Positions 28,501 through 36,060 of a DNA stretch of 36,141 nucleotides are shown here, one piece after another. Each line of letters starts with the position of its first letter. Position 1 is the first letter of the stretch. A program made the translations under genes and the position numbers. The stretch is from the NCBI RefSeq assembly GCF_019090095.1, contig NZ_JAGQFP010000005.1:1-36141 (forward strand). The letters are read 5' to 3'. The notes below the pieces were generated by a model that ran no database searches, was not told where the DNA came from, and saw only the letters and a program-made list of their open reading frames with translations. The DNA comes from Stutzerimonas stutzeri. Lineage in GTDB: Bacteria; Pseudomonadota; Gammaproteobacteria; Pseudomonadales; Pseudomonadaceae.

Positions 28501-29095
28501 CTTTCGCGAGTTCTTCAGGGCCCAGGGCGTGGCGGACGGCTTCTTCGATCGCTACCTCAAGCCCTTCGTCAGTGCTACCGCCAGCGGCTACCAGCTGCGC
28601 CGCGTAGAGGGTCGAGGGCTGCCCCTGTCACGCGAATTCCTCGGGCAGATGCGCCACGCCCAGACGATCCGCCTCAGCTTCTTTGCCGAGAACCCGAACG
28701 AGCCGCAAATCCGCTTCAAGCTCGAGCCCTATTCGCTGGACTCGAGCCTGGGCCGCGCCGACTTCCGCTTCGGCGACCAGCACCTGGAGTACCGCCACGG
28801 CCCGATCCTGCAGACCGCCTTCACGTGGCCAGCGGAAGCCGAGCAGGGTCGCACCAACCTGGTGGTCGAGGAGCTTGGCGGTCGCCGCATCGGCATCGAG
28901 AAAAACACCGGCCCGTGGTCGCTGTTCCGCCTGCTGGATCTGATGCAGGTCGACTACCACAGCGGCCGCGACGTGCTGATGCTCAAGGCAGACCTCGACG
29001 GCCGCCACGCCAACTTCCTGCTGCACAGCCAGCGTTCGCCCAACCCGTTCGACATCGCGCTGCTGCGTGACTTCAAGCTTCCGGCGACGCTGTGA
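25556..29095 (+). CDS. tssM: T6SS membrane-complex protein TssM (IcmF family)
   Basis: TssM is the large inner-membrane subunit that spans to TssJ. The 1179-residue protein has two N-terminal membrane helices (about residues 17-37 and 45-66) and a cytoplasmic GTPase-like domain with an intact Walker A GPQGSGKT (138-145) and AVLIDTAGRY. A third membrane helix lies near residues 450-468, followed by a large periplasmic part. The C-terminal TssJ-binding region contains the family stretch GPWSLFRLLD. AAGGACGTAACGCC precedes the ATG. The gene shows no sign of disruption. It overlaps the phosphatase start by one base. Confidence 0.95.
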   Translation: MKDFFGKLAVFFRKTWVWSLCVLLFLALLVWFIGPLLAVDDYKFWESTTSRLLTIAGLCLAWGLLMVFVSWRSTRRKQAEASDEEAQERLRREGLISEEQAILRQRHRDALRTLKSSSLYRGRSEKWRNDLPWYLLLGPQGSGKTSLLDFSGLDFPLNRGENQRLTKDVSGTRYADWYFADHAVLIDTAGRYLTQSDAAVDAKAWDTLLGLLRRRRARPLNGVLVNIPVESLLQASEIELETLARQSRQRLHEIHQRLGADVPVYLVLSKADQILGFDEFFDQLSREESEQVLGASFRKEQNGTDTNVIRAEFEELLRRLNSQVILRMHQERDTQRRGRILDFPHQLGQIGERLCLFVELAFSGNRYQRASQLRGFYLTSAPQLEGALDPLTSGIGRNLGLATGTLPSFRSGRARFITHLLSRVIFPEADLAGLDQKEVRRIDWGQRALYAASFACLALFGALWAQGFSSNHARLEQLRSLAELISDEHQGIDAQDGALRTLKALDASYAATQAFPEKGEVSYLQRGGLYQGEHVDPTLHQAYRRELESLLLPRVARQLETQIRANLGDRERLLGSLRAYLMLNLPERRDDGFLEQWLAADWSLRYAGNAVAQNGLNTHFERLLAEDFAPYALNDRLVAEARQVLRSESLATVVYRMLRDQARNLPDYRFSQRLGPQGALFAGSDYAIPGFYTQRGYQSFYVAQGSDLVREILRDNWVLGEGDSLSLKDLSRLMVEMEQLYFRDYANYWGEAVAQLNLEPIAGAAQGSALLGGLTAANSPLLQLLAEIRDNTRFNGAADAASDAAEAADALGEATPKLGKAARLASAAAEQTQAALAKNLPDTARKTLERRFEPLHRLLDENGGASGELIPTLQALDALQLQLTGLAHASAPEQAAFELAKARMSGQRDAINGLRTAAARLPQPIGNWLGLLAEDSWTLVLNDAYQYLNQRYQGELYAFYKGSLRQRYPFSANSESDVAIADFREFFRAQGVADGFFDRYLKPFVSATASGYQLRRVEGRGLPLSREFLGQMRHAQTIRLSFFAENPNEPQIRFKLEPYSLDSSLGRADFRFGDQHLEYRHGPILQTAFTWPAEAEQGRTNLVVEELGGRRIGIEKNTGPWSLFRLLDLMQVDYHSGRDVLMLKADLDGRHANFLLHSQRSPNPFDIALLRDFKLPATL

Positions 29096-29829
29096 TGGTG
29101 ACGACACGCCCGGCCTACCCCTGGCGCAGCGCGGCACGGACCGACACCGGCAAGGTCCGCGCCCGCAATGAAGATGCGCTTCTCGATACGCCCGAAAAAG
29201 GACTCTGGGCGGTCGCCGACGGCATGGGTGGCCACCAGAACGGGGCGCTGGCCAGCCGCCTGATTGTCGAGCACCTGGCCGAACTGCCGGAAGGCGGCTT
29301 GCCGAACCGGCTGGTCGCGCTGCGTCAGTGCCTCCATGCGCTCAACCGGCGGCTGGGACACGAACTGACGGTGACCGCCGAGCAGCCCGATCCGGTCATC
29401 GGCAGTACCGTGGTCGCGCTGCTCATCGACGATACCCGCGCCGCGTGCGTCTGGGCTGGCGACAGCCGCTGCTATCTGTGGCGCGCCGGGCGGCTCTACC
29501 AGCTCTCGCGAGACCATTCGCTGATGCAACAACTGATCGATGAAAAGTCGCTCAGCCCAGAAGAGGCAGCGCGCCACCCATCAGCCCACGCACTGACCCG
29601 CGCGATCGGCGCCAGCGAACAACTGGCGCTGGATATCCTCGAGTTCGACGTACACCCCGGCGATACCTTGCTGCTGTGCAGCGACGGGCTCTACCAAAGC
29701 CTGTCGCCGGACGACCTGGGCGCCGCGCTCAATGCGCCGTCTCCCGGCCTGGTTCTCCAGCGACTGTTCGATGCCGCGATGGGCGGACCGGCGCGCGATA
29801 ACCTCAGCGCTGTGGTGATCCGCCGATGA
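29095..29829 (+). CDS. stp1: PP2C-type Ser/Thr protein phosphatase (PppA/Stp1)
   Basis: The phosphatase would remove phosphate from the Fha protein or other kinase targets and so turn the T6SS off. The 244-residue product contains the full PP2C metal-binding set: RARNED (22-27), DGMGGH (42-47), GSTVVALLI, LLCSDGLY with Asp 197, and RDNLSAVVI with Asp 235. It matches Stp1 of the H2 locus in size and place. The ATG at 29095 overlaps the tssM TGA; a GTG at 29092 is an alternative. No membrane segment is present. The 3' end overlaps the kinase by ATGA. Confidence 0.92.
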   Translation: MVTTRPAYPWRSAARTDTGKVRARNEDALLDTPEKGLWAVADGMGGHQNGALASRLIVEHLAELPEGGLPNRLVALRQCLHALNRRLGHELTVTAEQPDPVIGSTVVALLIDDTRAACVWAGDSRCYLWRAGRLYQLSRDHSLMQQLIDEKSLSPEEAARHPSAHALTRAIGASEQLALDILEFDVHPGDTLLLCSDGLYQSLSPDDLGAALNAPSPGLVLQRLFDAAMGGPARDNLSAVVIRR

Positions 29830-30818
29830 ACGAGCCGCTGCGCGCCGAGCCGAGTGCGGACCTCACTTATTTCGCCTTCGCCGCGACAGCAGCCAGCCCG
29901 GCCGCCAAGCCGCAGGCGCAGATACCGCCAGGGGCAAGCGAACTGCCACAGGTGTTGGCGGGCCGCTACCGGATCGAACGGTTGCTGGGCGTGGGCGGCA
30001 TGGGCGCCGTCTATCGGGCCAGGGACCTGCTGCGTGAGCAGTTCGGCGATCCGGAACCCTACGTGGCGCTCAAGACCTTGAGTGACGAGTTCGCCGAATA
30101 CCCCGACGCCCACGCGTTGCTCTACGGCGAATTCGCGCTGACGGCACGGCTCAGCCATCGGCATGTCGTTCGGTTGTTCGGTTTTGACGTCGATACTGCC
30201 AGCGAGCGCGCTTTCATCACCCTGGAGCTGCTCAAGGGGCCAACGCTCGACCAGCTCCTCGTCGAAAACCCGCAAGGCCTCGCCTGGCCGGCCTTACGGG
30301 ACATCGCCGTGCCATTGCTTCAGGCCGTGGAGTACTCCCATAGCCGCGGCGTGATCCACGGCGACCTCAAGCCGAGCAACGTGATCCTCGCCGATGACGG
30401 CCTGCGCCTGTTCGACTACGGCCTTGGCCAGCCCATCGACGGGCTGCTGGAAAACCTGCCGCGCCTGTCGCGCAATCGCTTCAAGGCATGGACGACGCGC
30501 TACGCCGCGCCTGAGCTGCTCGAGGGCGAAGAGCCTACGGCGGCGAGCGATCTCTACGCGCTTGGCTGCCTGTTGTTCGAGCTCGCGTCGGGTCACCACC
30601 CATATCGCCGCCTCAGTGCCAAGCAGGCCCGTGCGATGGCGCTGGACCAGGAGCTGCGCCGCCCACCCCGTTTTCCCGCGCACGGCTGGCCCGCGCTGCG
30701 ATCCGCCCTCGCCTTCGATCCCGAGGCACGTTCCGCAAGCCTGAGCCCCCTGCTGGACGCCCTTCTCAACCCAGCGCCGAGCCGCCTGCAGCGCTGGCTC
30801 GGGCGCGCCCATGGATGA
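29826..30818 (+). CDS. stk1: Ser/Thr protein kinase (PpkA/Stk1 type)
   Basis: A Hanks-type kinase domain fills most of the 330 residues. It has the glycine loop GVGGMGAVY (55-63), Lys 83 in VALKTL, a catalytic loop HGDLKPSN with Asp 180, and a metal-binding DYG (197-199) in place of DFG. AAPELLEGEEPTAASDLYALG follows as the APE and F-helix region. Essential residues are retained although HRD reads HGD. No transmembrane helix or periplasmic sensor follows the kinase, unlike the large PpkA of H1-type clusters; the length fits the short soluble Stk1 of H2. It likely phosphorylates the FHA protein. A vgrG gene follows after 19 bases. Confidence 0.92.
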   Translation: MNEPLRAEPSADLTYFAFAATAASPAAKPQAQIPPGASELPQVLAGRYRIERLLGVGGMGAVYRARDLLREQFGDPEPYVALKTLSDEFAEYPDAHALLYGEFALTARLSHRHVVRLFGFDVDTASERAFITLELLKGPTLDQLLVENPQGLAWPALRDIAVPLLQAVEYSHSRGVIHGDLKPSNVILADDGLRLFDYGLGQPIDGLLENLPRLSRNRFKAWTTRYAAPELLEGEEPTAASDLYALGCLLFELASGHHPYRRLSAKQARAMALDQELRRPPRFPAHGWPALRSALAFDPEARSASLSPLLDALLNPAPSRLQRWLGRAHG

Positions 30819-30837
30819 CACGACACAAGGAAGCGCC

Positions 30838-32883
30838 ATGTTCAACGCGGCCAACCAACCCCAGTTCACCCTGACATTCGACGACACGCAGATCGGGCAA
30901 GACCTGCAGGTGCTCGCCTTTACCGGCCAGGAAGCCATCAGCCAGCCCTACCGCTTCGACCTTGAGCTGGTCAGCGAGCGATCCGATCTCGAGTTGCAGG
31001 GTCTGCTGCACCAGCCCGCCTTTCTCTCGCTGTCGCCGAATGGAGCGGGCGTCCACGGTCTTGTTCACGCCGTCGCCCAAGGCGAATCCGGCAAGCGCCT
31101 GACCCGCTATCGGCTGACATTGGTGCCACAGCTGGCTTATCTGGCGCACCGCATCAATCAGCGCATCTTCCAGCACCTCAGCGTGCCCCAGATCATCGCC
31201 CGTGTGCTCGGAGATGCCGGCACCCAGGCCGATGCCTACCGTTTCCGGCTCGGTCCCTACCGCTACCCCGAGCGCGACTATTGCACCCAGTACGACGAAA
31301 CCGACCTGCACTTCATCCAGCGCCTGTGCGAAGAGGAAGGGCTCCACTACCACTTCGAACACAGTCAGGACGGCCATTTGCTGGTGTTCGGTGACGACCA
31401 GACCAGCTTCCCCCGCCTCGGCCAGCCGACAGCCTATCTGCAGGACAGCGGGATGGTCGCCGATGAGCCCGTCATCAAGCGCTTTTCCGTGCGTCTGGAA
31501 ACGCGCACCACCCGCGTCAGCCGCCGCGACTACGACTTCGAGCAACCTCGCCTGGTAATGGAAGCCGCCCACAACGGCCAGACCCAGGCGGCATCGCAAC
31601 CGGAGCTGGAGGACTACGACTACCCTGGCCGCTTCACCGACCGCGCGCATGGCAAGCACCTCGCCAGCCACGCCCTCGAGCGCCACCGCGCCGACTTCCG
31701 TCTGGCCGAAGGCCGTAGCGATCAGCCCAGCCTGACCAGCGGCTATCTGCTGGAAATGTCTGACCACCCACGGCACGAGTGGAACCAGCTCTGGCTGCTG
31801 ACTGGCGTACGCCACGAGGGCAAACAGCCGCAGGTGCTGGAAGAGTCGACTACCAGCAGCATCCGGCCACAAGACGGCTTTACGCAGGGCTATCGCAACC
31901 ACTTCACGGCCATGCCGTGGGACGTCCCCTTCCGCCCCGCCCTGCGCCACCCTAAACCAAAGGTACTCGGCAGCCAGACCGCCGTGGTCACCGGCCCCAC
32001 CGGTGAAGAGATCCACTGCGACGAGTACGGTCGCGTAAAGGTCCAGTTTTTCTGGGATCGAGAGGGTCAATCCGACGACAAGACCAGCAGCTGGCTGCGC
32101 GTCAGCTCCAGCTGGGCCGGCGACCGCTACGGCGGCATCGCCATTCCGCGAGTCGGCATGGAAGTACTGGTCACCTTCCTCGAAGGCGACCCCGACCAGC
32201 CCCTTGTGACCGGCTGCCTGTATCACGCCGCACATGTCGTGCCCTACGACCTGCCGGCGAACAAGACCCGCTCCGTATTCAAGACCCTCAGCTCGCCCGG
32301 CGGTGGTGGCTACAACGAACTGCGCATCGAGGATCGCAAGGGCGCCGAACAGATCTACCTCCACGCCCAGCGCGACTGGGACGAGAACATCGAGCACGAC
32401 CAGAAGATCAGCGTCGGCCACGAGCGACACGACACCGTCGAGGCCAACAGCTACAGCGAATTCCGCGCCGAGGAACATCTGATCGTCGTTGGCGATCGCA
32501 AGGTCGAGATCAAACCGGACGATCACCTGACCATCGCCCAGGCCCAGCACATCACGCTCGGCACGGCCCAGCTGACCAAGGCCGGCCGCGAAATTCACCT
32601 GAAGGCCGGGCAAAAAATGGTCATCGAAGCCGGCATCGAACTGACCCTCAAGGCCGGCGGCAGCTTTATCAAACTCGACCCGGGCGGCATCACCCTTTCA
32701 GGCCCGCTGGCCAGGATCAATGCCGGCGGCTCACCGGGCAAAGGCTCGGGTATCAAGATCAAGTCACCGGTGCTTCCGGGAATCGCGGACAGCGGCCAGG
32801 CGGGGAACTTGTTGGAGCAGGCGCTGGGTAATGGGTCCTCAGAATCCAAGCAGCCCAAACGAATGTTCAGCTTCTCGGGCTGA
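30838..32883 (+). CDS. vgrG: T6SS spike protein VgrG (copy 2)
   Basis: The second VgrG has 681 residues from ATG 30838, which is preceded by ACAAGGA; an in-frame ATG at 30811 overlaps the kinase end and is less likely. Domain order equals that of the first copy: gp27-like base, OB fold (GEEIHCDEYGRVKVQFFW) and beta-helical needle. The region around the OB fold and early needle (about 31980-32470) is nearly identical in sequence to copy 1. The last 120 residues diverge: no cysteine cluster, and a Gly/Lys-rich segment (GGSPGKGSGIKIKSPVLPG) with a short polar tail. It is followed by the lysozyme-like effector, which it probably carries. Confidence 0.95.
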   Translation: MFNAANQPQFTLTFDDTQIGQDLQVLAFTGQEAISQPYRFDLELVSERSDLELQGLLHQPAFLSLSPNGAGVHGLVHAVAQGESGKRLTRYRLTLVPQLAYLAHRINQRIFQHLSVPQIIARVLGDAGTQADAYRFRLGPYRYPERDYCTQYDETDLHFIQRLCEEEGLHYHFEHSQDGHLLVFGDDQTSFPRLGQPTAYLQDSGMVADEPVIKRFSVRLETRTTRVSRRDYDFEQPRLVMEAAHNGQTQAASQPELEDYDYPGRFTDRAHGKHLASHALERHRADFRLAEGRSDQPSLTSGYLLEMSDHPRHEWNQLWLLTGVRHEGKQPQVLEESTTSSIRPQDGFTQGYRNHFTAMPWDVPFRPALRHPKPKVLGSQTAVVTGPTGEEIHCDEYGRVKVQFFWDREGQSDDKTSSWLRVSSSWAGDRYGGIAIPRVGMEVLVTFLEGDPDQPLVTGCLYHAAHVVPYDLPANKTRSVFKTLSSPGGGGYNELRIEDRKGAEQIYLHAQRDWDENIEHDQKISVGHERHDTVEANSYSEFRAEEHLIVVGDRKVEIKPDDHLTIAQAQHITLGTAQLTKAGREIHLKAGQKMVIEAGIELTLKAGGSFIKLDPGGITLSGPLARINAGGSPGKGSGIKIKSPVLPGIADSGQAGNLLEQALGNGSSESKQPKRMFSFSG

Positions 32884-32918
32884 TGGCTTAGGAAGAAATC
32901 AATCAAGGATCGGTAGAT

Positions 32919-33155
32919 ATGAGCGATACGACCAAGGTCAACAACTGGAGCTTTCCCTTCAAGCCCAAGGAAGGCAAGCTGGACCCCATCCAGCACTTGA
33001 CCGCGATGGCCAAGGCGGGAGGCGGCTACTATCCCATCGGCAAGAATGGTCAGTGGCATGGCGGTATTCACTTCGATGACAATACAAACTCACTGCTACC
33101 GAGATCTGTAGCGCCTTGGCAAAACCCTGGCATGCTCAATCCATTGCGCAGCTGA
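32919..33155 (+). pseudogene. N-terminal remnant of the lysozyme-like VgrG-linked effector
   Basis: The reading frame gives 78 residues starting DTTKVNNWSFPFKPKEGKLD. It then shows GGGYYPIGKNGQWHGGIHFD, the opening of an N-terminal module I know from large T6SS effectors that also carry M23-like and lysozyme-like domains. After about residue 55 the frame continues for only some 20 unrelated residues to a stop. The matching C-terminal part of such effectors resumes in another frame at about 33090. The central part of the gene is therefore missing, which I read as an out-of-frame internal deletion. A short peptide may still be made, because AAGGA and ATG are intact. Confidence 0.6.
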
Positions 33156-34120
33156 TTATACATTATGAAAGTGAGTGGTTCTGGAAGGCCGATAAGTGGG
33201 ATGAACTAGATCCATTGATGGGCCATGTTCCATATATTGATCCGAACAAAAACTGGGAGAGCGAAAAGACGCGTATCGAGCAATTGAGTTGGTGGAAAGA
33301 GCTAGCAGGGCAGCATGGGATTAGCGTGGAAGGATTAGCTTGGCACGTCCATCCTTCCACGCTTGCTGCCAACTTCAAGAAAGCAGAACATAATACCTGC
33401 TCGAAATGCAACAAAAGTATTTCATTAACTTTTGACCTGATGAAAAAGATATGTCCGAAAAGCACAACAGATGACTTCATCCAAGGCTTTATTCTGCACA
33501 CCAATAGGCTATTTAATAAATACGGAATAACCTCCTGCGCTCAAGCAACCCATCTACTCGCGCAGGCCAAGCACGAAACAAAACGATTTACTGCATTTCG
33601 TGAGTCACTCTATTACTCCAGCTACACGGCACAAAGCCTATATAACATGGCGCCCACGGCAATCAACAACGGCTTCACCCGTAAAGGTCTAACCTTTGCC
33701 ACCCACGCGGAAAAACTTAAATACATTGAAGATCACCTTCTGATGAATGATGCGGGATATGGTCAGCATTGCTTTGGCAGCAACGAATATCCAGAAAATG
33801 ATTACCGAGGGCGCGGCTTGCTACATCTCACGCATTATTCAAATTATCACCTGTGTGCCTTGGAAATAGGGAGGCCTATTGCTGCTGAGCCTGCACTGGT
33901 AGAAAGTGACGTAGCAGTAATTGTCGAAACTGGGCTTTGGTTTTGGAAAACTAACAATCTGAAAACCCACGCAGAAGACGCTAGTCTGACCGAAGAAGAT
34001 GCCGTGGAAAAAATCACAAGAATAATTAACGGCGGAACAAAGGGGCTTTCCGAAAGGAAGCAGTTTAAACGAGAAATAACCAAGGCATTCATTGAATTGT
34101 ACGGAGATTGCTCTGCATGA
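33116..34120 (+). CDS. GH19/lysozyme-like peptidoglycan hydrolase, C-terminal part of a truncated T6SS effector
   Basis: The 334-residue frame opens with PWHAQSIAQLIIHYESEWFW (residues 4-23), normally an internal stretch of larger effectors. A GH19-type lysozyme domain covers about residues 118-330. HLLAQAKHETKRF supplies the first catalytic Glu (E154) and FRESLYYSS the second (E163), and DYRGRGLLHLTHYSNY (229-244) is the conserved substrate-groove segment. NGGTKGLSERKQF follows. The first codon is a TTG at 33116 with no ribosome binding site; the open frame itself reaches back to about 33080. Without its N-terminal region, delivery by VgrG is doubtful, although the enzyme core looks intact. 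DNA here is AT-richer than the core. The stop overlaps the next gene as ATGA. It may be best regarded as one pseudogene with the fragment upstream. Confidence 0.7.
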   Translation: MAKPWHAQSIAQLIIHYESEWFWKADKWDELDPLMGHVPYIDPNKNWESEKTRIEQLSWWKELAGQHGISVEGLAWHVHPSTLAANFKKAEHNTCSKCNKSISLTFDLMKKICPKSTTDDFIQGFILHTNRLFNKYGITSCAQATHLLAQAKHETKRFTAFRESLYYSSYTAQSLYNMAPTAINNGFTRKGLTFATHAEKLKYIEDHLLMNDAGYGQHCFGSNEYPENDYRGRGLLHLTHYSNYHLCALEIGRPIAAEPALVESDVAVIVETGLWFWKTNNLKTHAEDASLTEEDAVEKITRIINGGTKGLSERKQFKREITKAFIELYGDCSA

Positions 34121-34911
34121 ATACAGTCAATAGGTTACTAATCGTTTTTTTTCTTAGCTTTGCAATTAATACATCCCACGCAGGCGGCTCGGCGTGTGCG
34201 GAGAAAAACGCAGAAGATGTATACAACCCGATATTGTTGGGTGATAGCAATGCAATACGGTTCAAAAAATCAGAAACACCAATTGTTCCGGATGGAAATA
34301 TTTTCCCAATAATAATAGTGGAGCAGGAATGCGATACCGAAAACGAAACGCAGTTCGCAGAGCTACCCTATCTTGGAGACCCAGGGGTGGTGGATAGCGC
34401 ATTCTTGGCAGACTCAGATTTCGACGGCAAGGCAGAGCTCTTCGTCATTCATAGGGTAAGCCTATACTCTGATACAGGTATCAGTTACGGTTCGGACTAC
34501 TTTACAACTCTGGTATACAAACGCGTAGACTCCCAGAGGTACGAACGGAACGAGCACATCAGCGCATACTTTGGTGAAGGAGGAGACGTTCTGTCATCAT
34601 CTACTAGCGAAAAGCTCATATACGATTACCCTTTCAAATCCGAGGCAGCCATCAAGAGCAAGCTAGCTTCTGCACAATATAAAGCGTGGCTCGGACAGAG
34701 TGGCATTACTACCCGCATGTTACGAAAAGCATACTTACATGATCAGCCAAACGTCACCGACAAAACCTTGAAATATTTGATAGCAGGCGACGAAGTTCTG
34801 GTGCTTAATCAGACAGCAGGCTGGCTGGAAGTTGTGTTCCACAACAAGAAAAAGGGCGACATTAAGGGGTGGATTCAGTGCAAGGACACTCTCGAATGTG
34901 CCAGCAAATGA
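34117..34911 (+). CDS. Secreted SH3-domain protein, likely immunity to the lysozyme-like effector
   Basis: The 264-residue protein has a signal peptide (about residues 1-22, LLIVFFLSFAINTSHA). The first 180 mature residues form a domain I do not recognise. It contains DSDFDGKAELFVIH, an Asp/Gly-rich element of the sort that can bind calcium. Residues about 203-260 look like a bacterial SH3 domain (LHDQPNVTDKTLKYLIAGDEVLV, cited as a region, then GWLEVVF and GWIQCKD). ATGA coupling to a peptidoglycan hydrolase and periplasmic export make an immunity role likely. The ATG at 34117 is chosen over a TTG at 34108. Composition is AT-rich, like its partner. Confidence 0.7.
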   Translation: MNTVNRLLIVFFLSFAINTSHAGGSACAEKNAEDVYNPILLGDSNAIRFKKSETPIVPDGNIFPIIIVEQECDTENETQFAELPYLGDPGVVDSAFLADSDFDGKAELFVIHRVSLYSDTGISYGSDYFTTLVYKRVDSQRYERNEHISAYFGEGGDVLSSSTSEKLIYDYPFKSEAAIKSKLASAQYKAWLGQSGITTRMLRKAYLHDQPNVTDKTLKYLIAGDEVLVLNQTAGWLEVVFHNKKKGDIKGWIQCKDTLECASK

Positions 34912-34975
34912 TGTCAACAGACAAAAAATTGCGAGCTATTTAGCTATGTCAACTTTTTGCGTTGAGAAGTTCTGA

Positions 34976-35190
34976 CGCACCGCATCTTTCAGCACCTAGG
35001 TGTGCCCCAGATCATAACCCGCGTGCTCGGAGATGCCGGTATCCGGACCTATGCCTACCATTTCTAGCTCGGTCCCTACTGCTACTCTGAGCGCGACTAT
35101 AGCATCCAGTACTACGACGAAACCGACCTACACCTCAACCAGCGCCTGTGCGACGAGGAACGGCTCCATTATCACTTCGAACACAGCTAG
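34976..35190 (+). pseudogene. vgrG: Degenerate vgrG fragment
   Basis: The translation HRIFQHLGVPQIITRVLGDA onward, through DETDLHLNQRLCDEERLHYH to FEHS, aligns with VgrG2 residues about 105-178 (31150-31370). There are in-frame stops at 35065-35067 and 35188-35190 and several small indels. It is only about 215 bases long, with no start and no continuation. It is a leftover of a third vgrG copy, closer to copy 2 than to copy 1. Confidence 0.8.
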
Positions 35191-35299
35191 GATCCCGCCT
35201 GTTACACGCCGCTGGAGGATCACTGGCCATCACCCTTCGTCCTTCCCGGCGTACGGCTGTTGAGCACCCGCTTCTACCCCGACGGCTCTTGAAAGGATG

Positions 35300-35930
35300 G
35301 AGCCATGAAACACAACGACGAGATATTCCTCGGATATACGCGAGGGAGCGGTTCGACTGGCATTGGAACATCAATACGACCAAGAATCGGAACGGGAGGC
35401 GTTTCTCTCGATTGCCACCAAGATTGGTTGTACCGCTAAATACTGTGCCGCTAGTTACGCCAGGCCAAGAGCGATACTCGCAAACGCGAAGGCCAGAGCA
35501 GCGGCAAGCGCAAGCGGATCAAGGCACAGGAACGTAATGCGTGAGTTGCTCGCTCCAGACCAACGAGATCCTACGCAACGCGTCGGTGTATTTGCCCATA
35601 AACGCAACTCGGCCGCTACTTCGAGCCATGAAAGCGTTTATCGGCGCGCATCATGCGGTTTTGAGCCAATCTGACGGATACTGCCGATCGCTCCATCGAA
35701 ACTACGTCCATGCATTCTGCATGGCTGCTACGCGCAGCGCTTCCGCGAGCACGGCGTGACGAGGTGCTGAATGGACATATTTAGTGGGTCTGGGAGGGAG
35801 AGCTAGAACCACGAGCGCGCAAGGTCTGGCGGCGCCTCCTGCGCAAAGGTGTGATGCAACGTTACCGCTTCCCGCGCCATCCGTTTCCGTATGCGCATAC
35901 GCCTGAGCCGCTTGCACCGGTACATCAGTA
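35300..35930 (+). mobile_element. Decayed IS3-family insertion sequence (orfA/orfB remnants)
   Basis: In three shifting frames the translation follows an IS3-type transposase pair. OrfA: RYSSDIREGAVRLALEHQYD then SIATKIGCTA (about 35316-35440), the helix-turn-helix region, and TNEILRNASVYLPIN (about 35552-35600), corresponding to the usual NEILRKASAYFA stretch before the OrfA/OrfB junction. OrfB: MKAFIGAHHAV (ATG 35628), then in another frame EPI, RILPIAPS, and ARKVWRRLLRKGV (about 35815-35855). Frameshifts and stops make it non-functional, and most of orfB including its DDE residues is missing. I could not define the terminal inverted repeats. Confidence 0.7.
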
Positions 35931-36017
35931 GGTCCTCACGGCATCAGGCCAGGCCGGTCCTGCCGCGAACGCTGGAGTTCCCGTGATGGTTACTTCAGCT
36001 TTTTAGCGCGCAAGGAC

Positions 36018-36051
36018 AAACCCCCGACCATCTGTTGATGATCGGGGGTTT
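36018..36051 (-). terminator. Intrinsic terminator downstream of the 5S rRNA gene
   Basis: A 10-bp stem AAACCCCCGA / TCGGGGGTTT, extended by CATC/GATG with one mismatched pair and a TGTT loop, lies just beyond the 3' end of the minus-strand 5S gene. The G/C-rich stem flanked by A and T runs is the usual form of rRNA operon terminators. It would also stop + strand transcription from the T6SS side. Confidence 0.8.
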
Positions 36052-36060
36052 GGTGTAGAA

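Noticed and set aside
35033..35263. 76-residue + frame in the vgrG scrap region
   Set aside because: Out-of-frame reading of the degenerate vgrG fragment; the vgrG-like frame explains the sequence better.
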